Source of the DNA: Alphaproteobacteria bacterium
GTDB lineage: Bacteria > Pseudomonadota > Alphaproteobacteria > UBA8366 > Aestuariispiraceae
Length of the DNA: 64,000 bases
NCBI GenBank assembly: GCA_030065235.1
Contig: JASJDC010000002.1
Location: forward strand, 644,001 to 708,000
Direction of reading: 5' to 3'
A program made the translations under genes and the position numbers. The notes beneath the pieces are model-generated. The model searched no databases. It was not told where the DNA came from and saw nothing but the letters and a program-made list of their open reading frames with translations. This document shows positions 42,187 through 51,956 of this stretch, in pieces. How positions within the stretch are numbered: the stretch's first letter is position 1; each line of letters begins with the position of its first letter.

Positions 42187-43962
42187 CTACTCCGCCGCGC
42201 GCGCGACCAGCTCATCGACGGTATAGAGCGCAACCGGCGCCTCGCGTCCGCGGATCGGCATGGAGCCGATGGCCCGTAGCGGGATCTCCTCGACCAGCGC
42301 CGCCGTGGTCCCCGAGACCAAGATCGTCGTTTCCGTTTCTTTGTTCATTTGCTCCAGCCGGGCGGCGACATTCACCGCGTCGCCATGGACCGTGTAGCTC
42401 AAGCGGTTCGACGCCCCGACGGCGCCGCTGACCAACGGCCCGGTATTCACCCCGATCCGGCAGCTCAACTGCTGGCCCGCAAAACGCTCATCTCGGGCGG
42501 CCTCGCAAATCGTCTGCGCCGATTTCACCGCGTGGTAAGCGTGATCCGGGTCTTCAACCGGTGTGTTGAAAACGGCGACAACGGCGTCGCCCTGGAATTG
42601 CGTGACCACGCCCTTGTTCTCTTCGATGATTTCGACCGCACGCGAGAAGAAGGCGTTCATCGTTTCGATCACCTGCCGGGGCGTCATCTTCTCCGACATG
42701 CTGGAGAAGCCTGCGATATCGAGGAAAAAGACCGTCGCGGTGGCTTGCCGCGGTTCTGAGGCGCCCTCGTCCGAGATCAGCATTTTCGCGACATTTTCCG
42801 GCACATATTTGCCGAACAGATCGCGGATTTTCGCCCGCTCGCGCAGGCCGTCGACCATGCCGTTGAAGGCGTGGGCCGCCTCGTTCAACTCGATCAATCG
42901 GCTTGGCCGCAAAGTCGGCGTGCCGTCCAGGTCGCCGCGCTCGACGCTGCGCGCGGCCTCGGCGAAGGCGCGAATGGGCCGTGCGGCGCGGGCCCCGATC
43001 CACAGAGCCACCGCCAAGGACGCCACCACCAACGCGACGCCAACGGCGATGCTGACATAGAGACGGTTGATCTCGGCGTCGCCGGCGGCCCTTTCGAAAT
43101 GTACGCCGATGGTCACCCGCCCGCCGGTTTGGCGGTAGGTGTCTTGGCGCACGGCGAAGACCTGATCGTCCAAGCCGGGCTTGGCCAAAAAGAAAATATC
43201 GGCGTTCTCGATCGGCGCCACCAGACGCGGGGTCAGACGATCCGCGGTCGCCAACGCCATCAAATAGGGGTCGTCCACATCGTCGATCGTCGGTCTGAAA
43301 TTCGGGCCGGCGTCGGCCAGATTCGGATGCGCCAGCACGACCCGGTCGTTGAACAGTAAGAAGCGCGTCAGCGAGAAGCCTCGAAACTCGGCGTCCTGCG
43401 ACAACCTCTGGGACAACAGAGACGGATCGATCCGGATGCCGAACGTGCCGAGCGGCGCGCCATCCCCATCCCGAGCCGTGCTCACGAAAGTGGCGCGATG
43501 CGAGCCATCAAGGGCTGAAGGCCGCAGGACCCAGACGCCGCCGGCGCGGACGCCGCGGTCGGAAACGCGCCACCCGCGCGGCCAGGTCACCGATGTAATC
43601 GCCCCCGTCGCGCGGTCGTAATAGAAGCCTGCGCCGTCCGGCAATTGATAGGTCACCGCCTCGATCTGCGGTTGGGTCGAGAGGGCGCCGGCCAGAACCA
43701 ACTGCATCGCCTGGGCGTCGCCGGGGGCGATGACGCCATCCTCGACCGCTTCGGTCAGCCAGCGCGCTTCCGCTTCCGCCATCCCGTAGAACAGACGCGA
43801 TTCCTGTTCCGCCTCTTCGAGCAGCTTTTCAACTTCGAACGACAGGGCGAGCTGGGTGTTCTCCACCGCCTGTTGCAGCGCCAGCACCAAGAGCGCCATG
43901 GCGGAAACCAGGACAAGCCCGCCGAAGCTCAGGATCAGAACGGTGACGACGCGAAACTTCAT
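42187..43962 (-). CDS. Membrane-bound class III adenylate/guanylate cyclase, second of tandem pair
   Basis: A 591-residue receptor-type cyclase. A membrane helix (8-30), a periplasmic sensory region (about 31-295, Cache-like), a second helix (about 301-322), a HAMP linker (about 323-375) and a cyclase domain (about 405-575) follow in order. Metal ligands Asp415 and Asp459 and transition-state Asn531/Arg535 are present. The purine-reading Lys position is Gln455 (TQFQGDA) and the partner position is Thr524. The nucleotide made is therefore unclear. It lies 8 nt after its paralogue in an apparent operon led by an AraC gene. Confidence 0.87.
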   Translation of the reverse strand: MKFRVVTVLILSFGGLVLVSAMALLVLALQQAVENTQLALSFEVEKLLEEAEQESRLFYGMAEAEARWLTEAVEDGVIAPGDAQAMQLVLAGALSTQPQIEAVTYQLPDGAGFYYDRATGAITSVTWPRGWRVSDRGVRAGGVWVLRPSALDGSHRATFVSTARDGDGAPLGTFGIRIDPSLLSQRLSQDAEFRGFSLTRFLLFNDRVVLAHPNLADAGPNFRPTIDDVDDPYLMALATADRLTPRLVAPIENADIFFLAKPGLDDQVFAVRQDTYRQTGGRVTIGVHFERAAGDAEINRLYVSIAVGVALVVASLAVALWIGARAARPIRAFAEAARSVERGDLDGTPTLRPSRLIELNEAAHAFNGMVDGLRERAKIRDLFGKYVPENVAKMLISDEGASEPRQATATVFFLDIAGFSSMSEKMTPRQVIETMNAFFSRAVEIIEENKGVVTQFQGDAVVAVFNTPVEDPDHAYHAVKSAQTICEAARDERFAGQQLSCRIGVNTGPLVSGAVGASNRLSYTVHGDAVNVAARLEQMNKETETTILVSGTTAALVEEIPLRAIGSMPIRGREAPVALYTVDELVARAAE

Positions 43963-43970
43963 GCTGCGCT

Positions 43971-45902
43971 TTACTCGGCCGCATTGGCCGCCGTGTTCGC
44001 CGCAGCCCTCGATTCGGCCTTCGCCGTCGCCGCCGCGCCGGTCGATCCACTGACCGTCATGCCGGGCCCGGGCTCGTTGACGTCGATTGTGAAGACCCGC
44101 ACGGCGGTGTCGCGGCCGCGCACCGGCATCGACCCGATTTCCTGATAGGGATAGTCCGGGGTCAGGCTGACGGTGGTTTCCGAGGCGAGGAGCTTGGTGC
44201 CGGTCTCCTTGTTCATTTGCTCAAGCCGTGCGGCCAGGTTCACCGCATCGCCATGCACCGTGTAGCTGAGCCGGTTCGTCGCCCCCACAGCGCCCGCCAC
44301 CAATTCGCCGGTATTCACCCCGACCCGACAGCAGAGTGTCTGGCCGGCGAACGTGTTGGTCGCAACCGATCGTTCGATCCGAACCGCCGCCCGGATCGCC
44401 GCCCCGGCGTGATCAGCCTGTTCCACCGGCAGATTAAAGACGGCCAAGATCGCATCGCCCTGGAACTGCGTGACCATGCCGCCTTCGGCCTCGATCTCGC
44501 TTACGGCTTCGGAGAAGAACGCGTTCAGCGTCGCGACCACTTCGGTCGGCGACAGGTTCTGAGCCATGCTGGTGAAGCCCGCAAGATCGAGAAAGAGCAC
44601 CGTCGCCGTGGTGTTTTTCGGCTGGTCCGCCAGCTCGTTGCGCATCAGCAATTGCGCGACGCCTTCCGGCACATAGCGGCCGAACAATTCACGCACCCGC
44701 TGCCGATCGCGCAGCCGCTCGACCATCCGGTTCAAGGATTGAGTCGCATCGTTATATTCTTGCACCCGGCTGCCTTCGAGCGGGGTGAAGCTCGCGATCG
44801 CGCCTTCGTCGATCGTCCTCGCCGCTTCCGCAAATTCTCGGATCGGCGACGCCAGTTTCCGGCCAAGTATGACTGCGCCGACGCCGGCGAGCGCCAGAAT
44901 CACCAGGCCGGCGGCAAGCAGCTGCAGCATAGCGGCGAAATCGGCGGCGCCGGCGTCCGTCTCCAAATAAGCGCCGATCGCGACATCCGATTCGGACCTC
45001 TCAGAGAAGGGACGCCGCACAACGGCGACATATTCCTGCTCGCCGACCTCCGCGTCTTCGACTTCGACAATGGCGACTTCATCCGGACCCGTCGCTTGGA
45101 AAAAGTTCGGGATAAACACATCGCCTAAGAAAAGCTTGTCGAGGACACGGTCGCCGGAATCCGGGATCTGCGGCGCCTCGCCGACCCAGCCTTCGCTGAG
45201 CAGCGTCGAATGCGCGATCACATTTCGCCGATCGGTCACCAGGAAACGGGTCACTTCAAAACCCTGATAATCCGACCCTTCGCTGAATATCCGGCTCAGG
45301 CCGCCCACATCCGCAAAGACTTCCAGAACGCCATAGTCGTCGTCGCCATCGATCACCGGCGTGATGCGGCCGCCGCGAACCTGTTCGCTGCCCGGCATTT
45401 CACGCACACGCCATTTAGGGCCATCGACCTTCAAGTAATCCGGACTGGGCAGAGAGTCGTCGCGCGGCGCGGTGCGCCAGGTCCGGTCTTCGAGATCGAC
45501 AAAAATCCGCGCTTTCGTCGGATCGGAAGGATGAAAGATGGCGTAGCGCGCCTGTGGCTTCGGCCCAAAGGCGAATTGGATCGCATTGGCCAAGGCGACC
45601 GGTTCATCCGGCGCGAGACGCCCTTGGATCATTTCCTCAGCCAACCAATCACTGATATCTTCCACCGGCATCAAGAAGGAAGCGGCGAGGGTCTCCACCT
45701 CGTTCGCCAACGCTTCGATGCGGCTGGAGAGGATCCTGTCGGTCTGGTGCGACATGTTGATCATAGCGACGAGGAAAACCGCGCCGGCGGACAGCGCCAC
45801 CAGGCCCCCCAAGGTCGCGACCATCAACGCCGTAATGCTGAACTTCGTCCGTCGCGCCGACGCCTCAAGTGTCACAGGCAGGGAGGCTTGCTGGTCGATC
45901 AT
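43971..45902 (-). CDS. Membrane-bound class III adenylate/guanylate cyclase, first of tandem pair
   Basis: A 643-residue paralogue of the next cyclase gene, with the same order: helix (about 27-50), periplasmic sensory region (about 51-325), helix (about 326-346), HAMP (about 347-400) and cyclase domain (about 432-605). Asp439, Asp483, Asn555 and Arg559 are in place, and Gln479 and Thr548 occupy the purine-recognition positions, as in the paralogue. The tail after about 610 is Ala-rich and unconserved. Its ATG lies 2 nt after the AraC gene stop, so co-transcription is nearly certain. The sensory regions differ, suggesting two ligands. Confidence 0.87.
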   Translation of the reverse strand: MIDQQASLPVTLEASARRTKFSITALMVATLGGLVALSAGAVFLVAMINMSHQTDRILSSRIEALANEVETLAASFLMPVEDISDWLAEEMIQGRLAPDEPVALANAIQFAFGPKPQARYAIFHPSDPTKARIFVDLEDRTWRTAPRDDSLPSPDYLKVDGPKWRVREMPGSEQVRGGRITPVIDGDDDYGVLEVFADVGGLSRIFSEGSDYQGFEVTRFLVTDRRNVIAHSTLLSEGWVGEAPQIPDSGDRVLDKLFLGDVFIPNFFQATGPDEVAIVEVEDAEVGEQEYVAVVRRPFSERSESDVAIGAYLETDAGAADFAAMLQLLAAGLVILALAGVGAVILGRKLASPIREFAEAARTIDEGAIASFTPLEGSRVQEYNDATQSLNRMVERLRDRQRVRELFGRYVPEGVAQLLMRNELADQPKNTTATVLFLDLAGFTSMAQNLSPTEVVATLNAFFSEAVSEIEAEGGMVTQFQGDAILAVFNLPVEQADHAGAAIRAAVRIERSVATNTFAGQTLCCRVGVNTGELVAGAVGATNRLSYTVHGDAVNLAARLEQMNKETGTKLLASETTVSLTPDYPYQEIGSMPVRGRDTAVRVFTIDVNEPGPGMTVSGSTGAAATAKAESRAAANTAANAAE

Positions 45903-45904
45903 TG

Positions 45905-46759
45905 CTATGCCGCATCCTTGGTCATAAAGGCGGTCGGCGTCCGGCCGACCGCTTTGCGAAACATGGCGATGAAGGCCGACGGACTTTCATAGCCGAGATC
46001 AAACGCCACTGTGGTCACCGGCGCGCCGGCGGAAAGCCGTTCGACCGCCGTCACGATCTTCAAGCGCCGCCGCCATTCGCCGAGCGACAGGCCTGTCTCC
46101 TCGACAAAGCGGCGGGCGAGGGTCCTTGGGCTGGCCCCCACCCGGGACGCCAGCGCGGCCGCCGGTTCGGCGTTTCCAAGATCGTTCAGCAGCAAATCAG
46201 CCAGTCGCTTCAATCGAGGATCGCGCGGCATCGGGAGATGCAAGGGCGCTTCCTCCTCCATGGCGAGGATCTGATCAAGCAGGACCTGCATCAACCGCCC
46301 GTCCGGTCCGTCTTGGTTATAGTCTGTCGGCAGCCGCGCGGTTCGTCGAATGATCTCACGCAAAAGCGGCGTTACATGCAGCACCCGGCAGCGCGCGCCA
46401 AGCGGACCGGCCCAATCCTTGGCGACGTAGACGCTGCGGAACGCGGCGCCGGTGGTCGGGCTGGTGATGGCGTGCTCGATATCCGGCGGCAGCCAGACCG
46501 CCCGCGCCGGCGGCACGGTCCAAGCGCCGAAATCCGTCCTCACCACCAAGATGCCTTCCGATGCATAGGCGAGTTGACCCCAGGCATGGCTATGCGGCGT
46601 GAATTCGCCGCCTGCGGGCATTTCAAACGCGCGCACCATCAGCGGTCGGATCATCTGGGACGGTATCGGACCGCGCATGGCGTAAGTCGGAACAGGTCTC
46701 GCCGTCCCAAGATCGGCGGGCTGGTCCTGTTCCGGCGCGTTTTGGCCATCTTTCAACAT
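45905..46759 (-). CDS. AraC family transcriptional regulator with cupin sensor domain
   Basis: A 284-residue AraC-type protein. The N-terminal cupin half contains GGEFTPHSHAWGQLAYASEG, a common ligand pocket. The C-terminal double HTH (about 185-280) has ALASRVGASPRTLARRFVEETGLSLGEWRRR and VAFDLGYESPSAFIAMFRKAVGRTP. The group resembles NimR/YdeO-like regulators that control a divergent transporter. Two cyclase genes follow directly on the same strand, and an MFS transporter starts divergently 159 nt away, so either could be its target. Confidence 0.88.
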   Translation of the reverse strand: MLKDGQNAPEQDQPADLGTARPVPTYAMRGPIPSQMIRPLMVRAFEMPAGGEFTPHSHAWGQLAYASEGILVVRTDFGAWTVPPARAVWLPPDIEHAITSPTTGAAFRSVYVAKDWAGPLGARCRVLHVTPLLREIIRRTARLPTDYNQDGPDGRLMQVLLDQILAMEEEAPLHLPMPRDPRLKRLADLLLNDLGNAEPAAALASRVGASPRTLARRFVEETGLSLGEWRRRLKIVTAVERLSAGAPVTTVAFDLGYESPSAFIAMFRKAVGRTPTAFMTKDAA

Positions 46760-46918
46760 CGATTGGCTATTTATCGCAAGATCGCCGTTCGCGCGAGAAG
46801 TATTTCAGTATCGGAGCGAGGGGCGATCCGGTTGTGACTGAGCCTTCGCTTCTCCTCATATGGACTGCGCAGCGCGTTTTGGAAAGGCGCGCCGCCATCA
46901 CGAAAGGGCTAGTCCGCC

Positions 46919-48208
46919 ATGCGTTCGGTACATGACGATCACGCGCCACGCTTTCTTCCCGCCTTTTTGCGCGGGCCGGAGGGCATGCTAGTCATTATGG
47001 CGATGGCGATGGCGGTCAGCATGCATGGCTGGTTCGCCTTGCTGAACAATTTCGTGATCGAGCGGGCCGATTTCACCGGCCGCGAGATCGGCTTCTTGCA
47101 GTCAATCCGAGAGATCCCCGGTTTCTTGTCTTTCTGCGCGATCTTCCTGCTGCCGTTCATCCGGGAACAGAATCTGGCGCTGCTGTCGCTGCTGGCATTG
47201 GGCGTTGGGACGGCGCTGACCGGGTTCTTCCCGACCGAATACGCGCTCTACGCCACGACCTTTCTGATGTCGATGGGGTTTCACTATTACGAGACGATGA
47301 ACCAGTCGCTGACCTTGCAATGGTCGTCGAAAGAGCGGGCCCCGCATGTCTTCGCCCGACAGTTGCGCGCCAGTTCCATCGGCACATTGGCGATCTTCGT
47401 CGTGATCATATTGACCTTTAACCAAGACGTGTTCGACCGGATCGCCGGTTGGTTCGGCGCGACGACATCGATCCGCACCATCTCTTTGGGCTTCGAGCCG
47501 CTCTACCTGATCGCCGGGATCTTCACGATCGCGGTCGGCGTCTTCTGTCACTTCGCCTATCCGCGCTTCAGCGCGCCGCATGTTCAGACGAAGACCCTGT
47601 TCCTGCGCCGGCGCTATTGGCTCTACTACGCGCTGACCTTTATGGGCGGGGCGCGGCGGCAGATTTTCATGGTCTTCGCCGGTTTCATGATGGTCGAGAA
47701 GTTCGGCTATGACGCGACGGCGATCACGCTGCTTTATCTGATAAACCTGATCGCCAACATTTATATCGCGCCCTATATCGGGAAGTTCATCGCCCGGCTG
47801 GGCGAGCGCACGGCGCTGGTCTTCGAATATATCGGCCTGATCGGCGTGTTTATCGGCTATGCTCTGGTCGAGGATCATATGACGGCGGCGGCGCTCTATG
47901 TCATCGATCACCTATTTTTCGCCTTCTCCATCGCCATCAAGACCTATTTCCACAAGATCGCCGATCCGAAGGATATGGCCTCGACCGCCGGCGTCAGCTT
48001 CACCATCAACCATATCGCAGCGGTCGGCATTCCCGCCGCCTTCGGCTTCATCTGGCTGAAGGATCCAGGCGCAGTGTTTTTCATCGGCGCTGGGATGGCG
48101 TTGATCTCGCTGATCCTGGCGCTGAACGTGCCGCGCCATCCGCGGCCGGGAAATGAGGTGACGGTCGGTCGGAGTCCAAACGCGCCCTCCGCGGCGCCGG
48201 CGGAATAG
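46919..48208 (+). CDS. Major facilitator superfamily transporter
   Basis: A 429-residue membrane protein with about 12 hydrophobic helices. GREIGFLQSIREIPGFLSF in the first half and the central break FAYPRFSAPHVQTKTLFLRRRYW fit an MFS fold with a cytosolic loop. There is no clear substrate motif. A conserved block GGARRQIFMVFAGFMMVEKFGY starts the second half. It is divergent from the AraC gene, the usual position for an AraC-controlled exporter, and converges on hinT. The substrate is unknown. Confidence 0.8.
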   Translation: MRSVHDDHAPRFLPAFLRGPEGMLVIMAMAMAVSMHGWFALLNNFVIERADFTGREIGFLQSIREIPGFLSFCAIFLLPFIREQNLALLSLLALGVGTALTGFFPTEYALYATTFLMSMGFHYYETMNQSLTLQWSSKERAPHVFARQLRASSIGTLAIFVVIILTFNQDVFDRIAGWFGATTSIRTISLGFEPLYLIAGIFTIAVGVFCHFAYPRFSAPHVQTKTLFLRRRYWLYYALTFMGGARRQIFMVFAGFMMVEKFGYDATAITLLYLINLIANIYIAPYIGKFIARLGERTALVFEYIGLIGVFIGYALVEDHMTAAALYVIDHLFFAFSIAIKTYFHKIADPKDMASTAGVSFTINHIAAVGIPAAFGFIWLKDPGAVFFIGAGMALISLILALNVPRHPRPGNEVTVGRSPNAPSAAPAE

Positions 48209-48224
48209 AGAGTCGGATCCCCGG

Positions 48225-48590
48225 TCAGTCCTGTTTCTTCAGCATCGGCCCGGCCGGAGCGCCGCCGATCACATGCATGTGGAAATGCGGCACTTCCTGA
48301 TGGCCGTCTTCGCCGGCGTTTGAGATCAGCCGATAGCCGCTCTCAGCCACGCCGCGCTGTCGCGCCACCTCCCCGACGGTGCGAAAGAAATCGGCGATCT
48401 CTGCGTCGCTGGCGCGGGCCGAAAAATCATCCGACGAGACATAGGCGCCTTTTGGGATCACCAGGACATGAACAGGCCTTTGCGGGGCGATGTCGTTGAA
48501 AGCCAGCGTGTGCTCGGTCTCCATCACCATGTCATTGGGAATTTCGCCGCGCAGAATCTTGGCGAAAATGTTGCTGTCGTCATACGCCAT
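48225..48590 (-). CDS. hinT: HIT family purine nucleotide phosphoramidase (HinT)
   Basis: A 121-residue histidine triad protein that hydrolyses adenosine phosphoramidates. The triad lies in VPHFHMHVIGG near the C-terminus; NIFAKILRGEIP and AFNDIAPQRPVHVLVIPK are typical of HinT. The start at 48590 is preferred because GGAG lies 9 nt upstream; an ATG at 48608 sits too near its own GAGG. It is the last gene of the his operon, 21 nt after hisE, a common alphaproteobacterial association. Confidence 0.92.
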   Translation of the reverse strand: MAYDDSNIFAKILRGEIPNDMVMETEHTLAFNDIAPQRPVHVLVIPKGAYVSSDDFSARASDAEIADFFRTVGEVARQRGVAESGYRLISNAGEDGHQEVPHFHMHVIGGAPAGPMLKKQD

Positions 48591-48611
48591 GGCGCCGTCT
48601 CCATTCATTCC

Positions 48612-48956
48612 TCAACTCAGGGAGTTCTGGCTGCGCTCTTTGCGCTCAGCCTTTTCAGCCAGGCCGGATTTCGCCCGCCGGGCCTCCAGATTCCGCCAGA
48701 CATCCTCTGGCGCAACGCCGGCCTCGGCCCACAAGACAAGAAGATGGTAAAGAAGGTCCGCCGATTCCGAGGCGATCTCCGCCGTGTCGCGCCGGACGCC
48801 GGCGATCACCGTCTCGACCGCCTCTTCGCCAAGCTTCTGCGTTATTTTCAGCAGGCCTTTCGCGAACAAGGCGGAGGTGTAGGACTCGTCGGCCGGCGCG
48901 CCCCTGCGCGCTTCGATCACCGCGAACAGCTCGGCCAGAACCTTTTCCGTCGCCAT
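48612..48956 (-). CDS. hisE: Phosphoribosyl-ATP pyrophosphatase
   Basis: HisE removes pyrophosphate from phosphoribosyl-ATP in the second step of histidine synthesis. The 114-residue all-helical protein shows KITQKLGEEAVETVIAG and ESADLLYHLLVLW, holding the Glu/Asp metal ligands of the MazG-like fold. HisI is not fused to it and is not in the window. It sits between hisF and hinT. Confidence 0.95.
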   Translation of the reverse strand: MATEKVLAELFAVIEARRGAPADESYTSALFAKGLLKITQKLGEEAVETVIAGVRRDTAEIASESADLLYHLLVLWAEAGVAPEDVWRNLEARRAKSGLAEKAERKERSQNSLS

Positions 48957-48977
48957 CGCCCCGTTTCCTTTCCGGTC

Positions 48978-49766
48978 CTATTCCGCAACGATGCGTGTGG
49001 CGGCGGCGGCGGGCCGCACCGGCAGGCCGGCCGCTTTCATATGCGCCTTGGTCTCGGCGATCGAGTATTCCCCAAAATGAAAAATAGAGGCGGCCAAGAC
49101 CGCCGAGGCGCGTCCTTGGGTCACGCCTTCCACCATATGATCGAGCGTGCCGACGCCGCCGCTGGCGATCACCGGAATGCTCACCGCGTCGGCGATGGCG
49201 CGGGTCAGTTCCAGATCGAAGCCGGATTTCGTGCCGTCCTTATCCATCGAGGTCAGCAGGATCTCGCCCGCGCCCAAATCCTGCATCCGCTTGGCCCAAT
49301 CGACGGCGTCCAACCCGGTCGGATCGCGTCCGCCATGAGTGAAGATCTCCCATTGCCCGGGCGCCGTCGATTTCGCATCGATGGCGACCACAATGCACTG
49401 GCTGCCGAACCGCTCCGCCGCCTCGCGCACGAAGTCGGGATTGTGGACCGCGGCCGTGTTGATCGAAACTTTGTCGGCGCCGGCCAAAAGCAGCTTGCGG
49501 ATATCCTCGACCGTGCGAACGCCGCCGCCGACGGTCAGCGGCATGAAGACCTGCTCGGCTGTGCGCCGGACCACATCGAAGATCGTGTCGCGGTTCTCGT
49601 GGCTAGCGGTAATGTCGAGGAAGGTCAGCTCGTCCGCGCCGGCGTCATTATAGAGCTTCGCCTGCTCGACAGGATCGCCGGCGTCGCGCAGATCGACGAA
49701 GTTCACGCCTTTGACGACACGCCCGTCCTTGACGTCGAGACAGGGGATGACGCGCACGCCCAGCAT
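48978..49766 (-). CDS. hisF: Imidazole glycerol phosphate synthase cyclase subunit HisF
   Basis: HisF cyclises PRFAR with ammonia delivered from HisH, giving imidazole glycerol phosphate and AICAR. The 262-residue TIM barrel begins [19 protein letters not shown], with the catalytic Asp at position 11 and a second Asp in [29 protein letters not shown] and [12 protein letters not shown] bind phosphate. It follows hisA by 16 nt. HisH is encoded in the same operon. Confidence 0.97.
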   Translation of the reverse strand: MLGVRVIPCLDVKDGRVVKGVNFVDLRDAGDPVEQAKLYNDAGADELTFLDITASHENRDTIFDVVRRTAEQVFMPLTVGGGVRTVEDIRKLLLAGADKVSINTAAVHNPDFVREAAERFGSQCIVVAIDAKSTAPGQWEIFTHGGRDPTGLDAVDWAKRMQDLGAGEILLTSMDKDGTKSGFDLELTRAIADAVSIPVIASGGVGTLDHMVEGVTQGRASAVLAASIFHFGEYSIAETKAHMKAAGLPVRPAAAATRIVAE

Positions 49767-49782
49767 GATTCCCCTCCGCTCC

Positions 49783-50511
49783 CTAGGCCGCCAAAGCTAG
49801 GGCTTCGGCCAAATCGATCGCGCCTTCATAGAGCGCGCGGCCGGTGATGGCGCCGGCGATCACGCCGGTCGCGCCGAGCGCTTGAAGATCGGCCAAAGAA
49901 GCGACGCCGCCGCTGGCGATCACCGGCATGGAGACCGCTCGCGCCAATGCTTCCGTCGCCTGGACATTCACGCCGGTCATGGCGCCGTCGCGGTCGATAT
50001 CGGTATAGATCACCGCCGCGACGCCGCAATCTTCGAACCGGCGCGCCAGATCGACCGCCTCGAGCTCGGAGGTTTCGGCCCAACCTTCCACCGCAACCTT
50101 GCCGCCACGGGCGTCGACGCCGACCGCAACCTGGCCCGGAAAGGCCTTGCAGGCCTCACGCACCACCTGCGGCTCGCGCACGGCCACAGTCCCGAGAATG
50201 ACGCGCGACAGGCCCTTTTCGAGCCAGGCGCCCGCCGCCGCAACACTGCGCACGCCGCCGCCAAGCTGCACCCGCGCCGCGCCGGAAGACGCGATGATGG
50301 CCTCGACCGCGGCGGCGTTCACCGCTTCGCCGGCGAAGGCGCCGTCGAGATCGACCACATGAAGCCACCGCGCGCCGGCCGCGACGAAAGACCCAGCCTG
50401 GTCGCCGGGGCTGTCATTGAAGACCGTCGCCTGATCCATGTCGCCCTTATAAAGGCGCACGCATTGGCCGCCTTTCAGGTCAATCGCAGGGTAAATCTCA
50501 AGAGACGCCAA
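49783..50511 (-). CDS. hisA: ProFAR isomerase HisA
   Basis: HisA performs the Amadori rearrangement of ProFAR to PRFAR in histidine synthesis. The 242-residue TIM barrel starts [19 protein letters not shown], with the catalytic Asp in AIDLKGG, and has the second Asp in [20 protein letters not shown] and [14 protein letters not shown] bind phosphate. It is a paralogue of the neighbouring HisF. It lies between hisH and hisF with 9 and 16 nt gaps. Confidence 0.97.
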   Translation of the reverse strand: MASLEIYPAIDLKGGQCVRLYKGDMDQATVFNDSPGDQAGSFVAAGARWLHVVDLDGAFAGEAVNAAAVEAIIASSGAARVQLGGGVRSVAAAGAWLEKGLSRVILGTVAVREPQVVREACKAFPGQVAVGVDARGGKVAVEGWAETSELEAVDLARRFEDCGVAAVIYTDIDRDGAMTGVNVQATEALARAVSMPVIASGGVASLADLQALGATGVIAGAITGRALYEGAIDLAEALALAA

Positions 50512-50520
50512 GACTGACCC

Positions 50521-51174
50521 TCACGCCGCCTGACTGGCCGTCTGCGGCGTCCAGCGCAGAAAATTCTCGATCAGGCGCAGGCCCGTCGCCTGGCTCTTCT
50601 CCGGATGGAACTGCACGCCGACCATATTGTCCCGACCGACCATCGCGGTGATCGGCACGCCATACGCGACCGTCGCCAACAGATGCTCAGGACGGTCGCA
50701 GACGAAGTGGAAGCTGTGCACGAAATAGGCGTAGGCGCCGTCGATCAGCCCCTCCAAGACCGGATGGTCGGCCCGCCGCGTCAGTTGGTTCCAGCCCATA
50801 TGCGGGATTTTGAGCATCGGGTCGTCAGGCTGAACGGCCTTCACATGGCCGGGGATCCAGCCGAGCCCTTCATGCGTTCCGTGCTCTTCGCCAATATCGG
50901 CCATCAGCTGCATGCCGACGCAAATGCCGAGAAAAGGCGTTCCGCGACCCAGCACCGTCTCGGTCATCGCCTCGACCATGCCGTCCACCGCGAACAGCCC
51001 GCGCCGGCAATCGCCAAAGGCGCCGACGCCGGGCAGGACAACATGCGCCGCACTCAGCACATCGGCCGGGTCGCTGGTGACACGCACGTCGCGCGCGCCG
51101 CAATGCTCGAACGCTTTAGCCGCCGAACGCAGATTGCCCGAACCGTAGTCGACGATGGCCACATGGTCGCCCAT
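50521..51174 (-). CDS. hisH: Imidazole glycerol phosphate synthase glutaminase subunit HisH
   Basis: HisH hydrolyses glutamine and channels ammonia to HisF. The 217-residue class I amidotransferase starts [17 protein letters not shown]. The nucleophilic Cys lies in [17 protein letters not shown] near residue 86, and the His/Glu pair is in [13 protein letters not shown]. The start at 51174 matches the family N-terminus; an open frame extends 92 codons upstream into hisB without conservation. hisB ends 23 nt upstream. Confidence 0.96.
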   Translation of the reverse strand: MGDHVAIVDYGSGNLRSAAKAFEHCGARDVRVTSDPADVLSAAHVVLPGVGAFGDCRRGLFAVDGMVEAMTETVLGRGTPFLGICVGMQLMADIGEEHGTHEGLGWIPGHVKAVQPDDPMLKIPHMGWNQLTRRADHPVLEGLIDGAYAYFVHSFHFVCDRPEHLLATVAYGVPITAMVGRDNMVGVQFHPEKSQATGLRLIENFLRWTPQTASQAA

Positions 51175-51197
51175 GACCGCCCCCTGTTGAAACCGAA

Positions 51198-51797
51198 TTA
51201 GAGCGAGCCGCCCAAAACGCCCTTTGTCGACGGCGTGCTGTCCGCCTGACGCGCGTCGATCGCCGTCGCCGCTTTCAGCGCCCGCGCAAGCCCCTTGTAG
51301 CACGACTCCACGATATGGTGGTTGTTCTCGCCATAGAGGTTTTCGACATGCAGCGTCGCCCCGGCCGACTGGGCGAAGGCTTGGAACCATTCCTTGAACA
51401 GCTCCGTATCGAACTCGCCGAGCTTGTCGCGCGTGAAATTCACTTTCCAAATCAAGTAAGGCCGGTTCGAAAAGTCGATCGCCACCCGGCTAAGCGTTTC
51501 GTCCATCGGGATATAAGCGTGGCCGTAGCGTTCGATCCCTTTGCGCGCGCCCAGCGCCTGGCTGACCGCCTCGCCCACGACATAGCCGGAATCCTCGGTC
51601 GTGTGATGGAAATCGATATGCGTGTCGCCCTCGGCCCGAAGCGTCAGGTCCATCAGACTGTGCCGGCTCAACTGCTCGAGCATATGATCGAGGAAGCCGA
51701 TCCCGGTCGCGACGTCATAAACGCCGGTCCCGTCCAAATTGACGCTCGCCGAGATATTCGTCTCGCGAGTCGCGCGGGTCACTGTGGCCATACGCAT
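51198..51797 (-). CDS. hisB: Imidazoleglycerol-phosphate dehydratase
   Basis: HisB dehydrates imidazole glycerol phosphate in histidine synthesis. The 199-residue monofunctional enzyme contains [27 protein letters not shown] and the second His cluster [18 protein letters not shown], which supply the manganese ligands. The start at 51797 has GGAGG 7 nt upstream; the next ATG is two codons later. It is the first gene of hisBHAFE-hinT. Its upstream neighbour is the divergent M48 peptidase gene rather than hslV, its frequent partner. Confidence 0.96.
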   Translation of the reverse strand: MRMATVTRATRETNISASVNLDGTGVYDVATGIGFLDHMLEQLSRHSLMDLTLRAEGDTHIDFHHTTEDSGYVVGEAVSQALGARKGIERYGHAYIPMDETLSRVAIDFSNRPYLIWKVNFTRDKLGEFDTELFKEWFQAFAQSAGATLHVENLYGENNHHIVESCYKGLARALKAATAIDARQADSTPSTKGVLGGSL

Positions 51798-51956
51798 CAG
51801 ATTGCCTCCACCATCGCGGCCTGCAGAATTCAACGCCACACCGCCGCGCGCGGGTGATAGCAGGCGATAGGCGCGAAGCCAACCATGCGCCGGTTCGCGA
51901 GGATGCGCTGCGACCGCACCGTTGCGGCCGTAACAAGTGATATGGTAGCAAAAAGA

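Noticed and set aside
51175-51450. Long N-terminal extension of HisH into hisB
   Set aside because: Conserved HisH N-terminus begins at 51174; the extra 92 codons are hisB in another frame.
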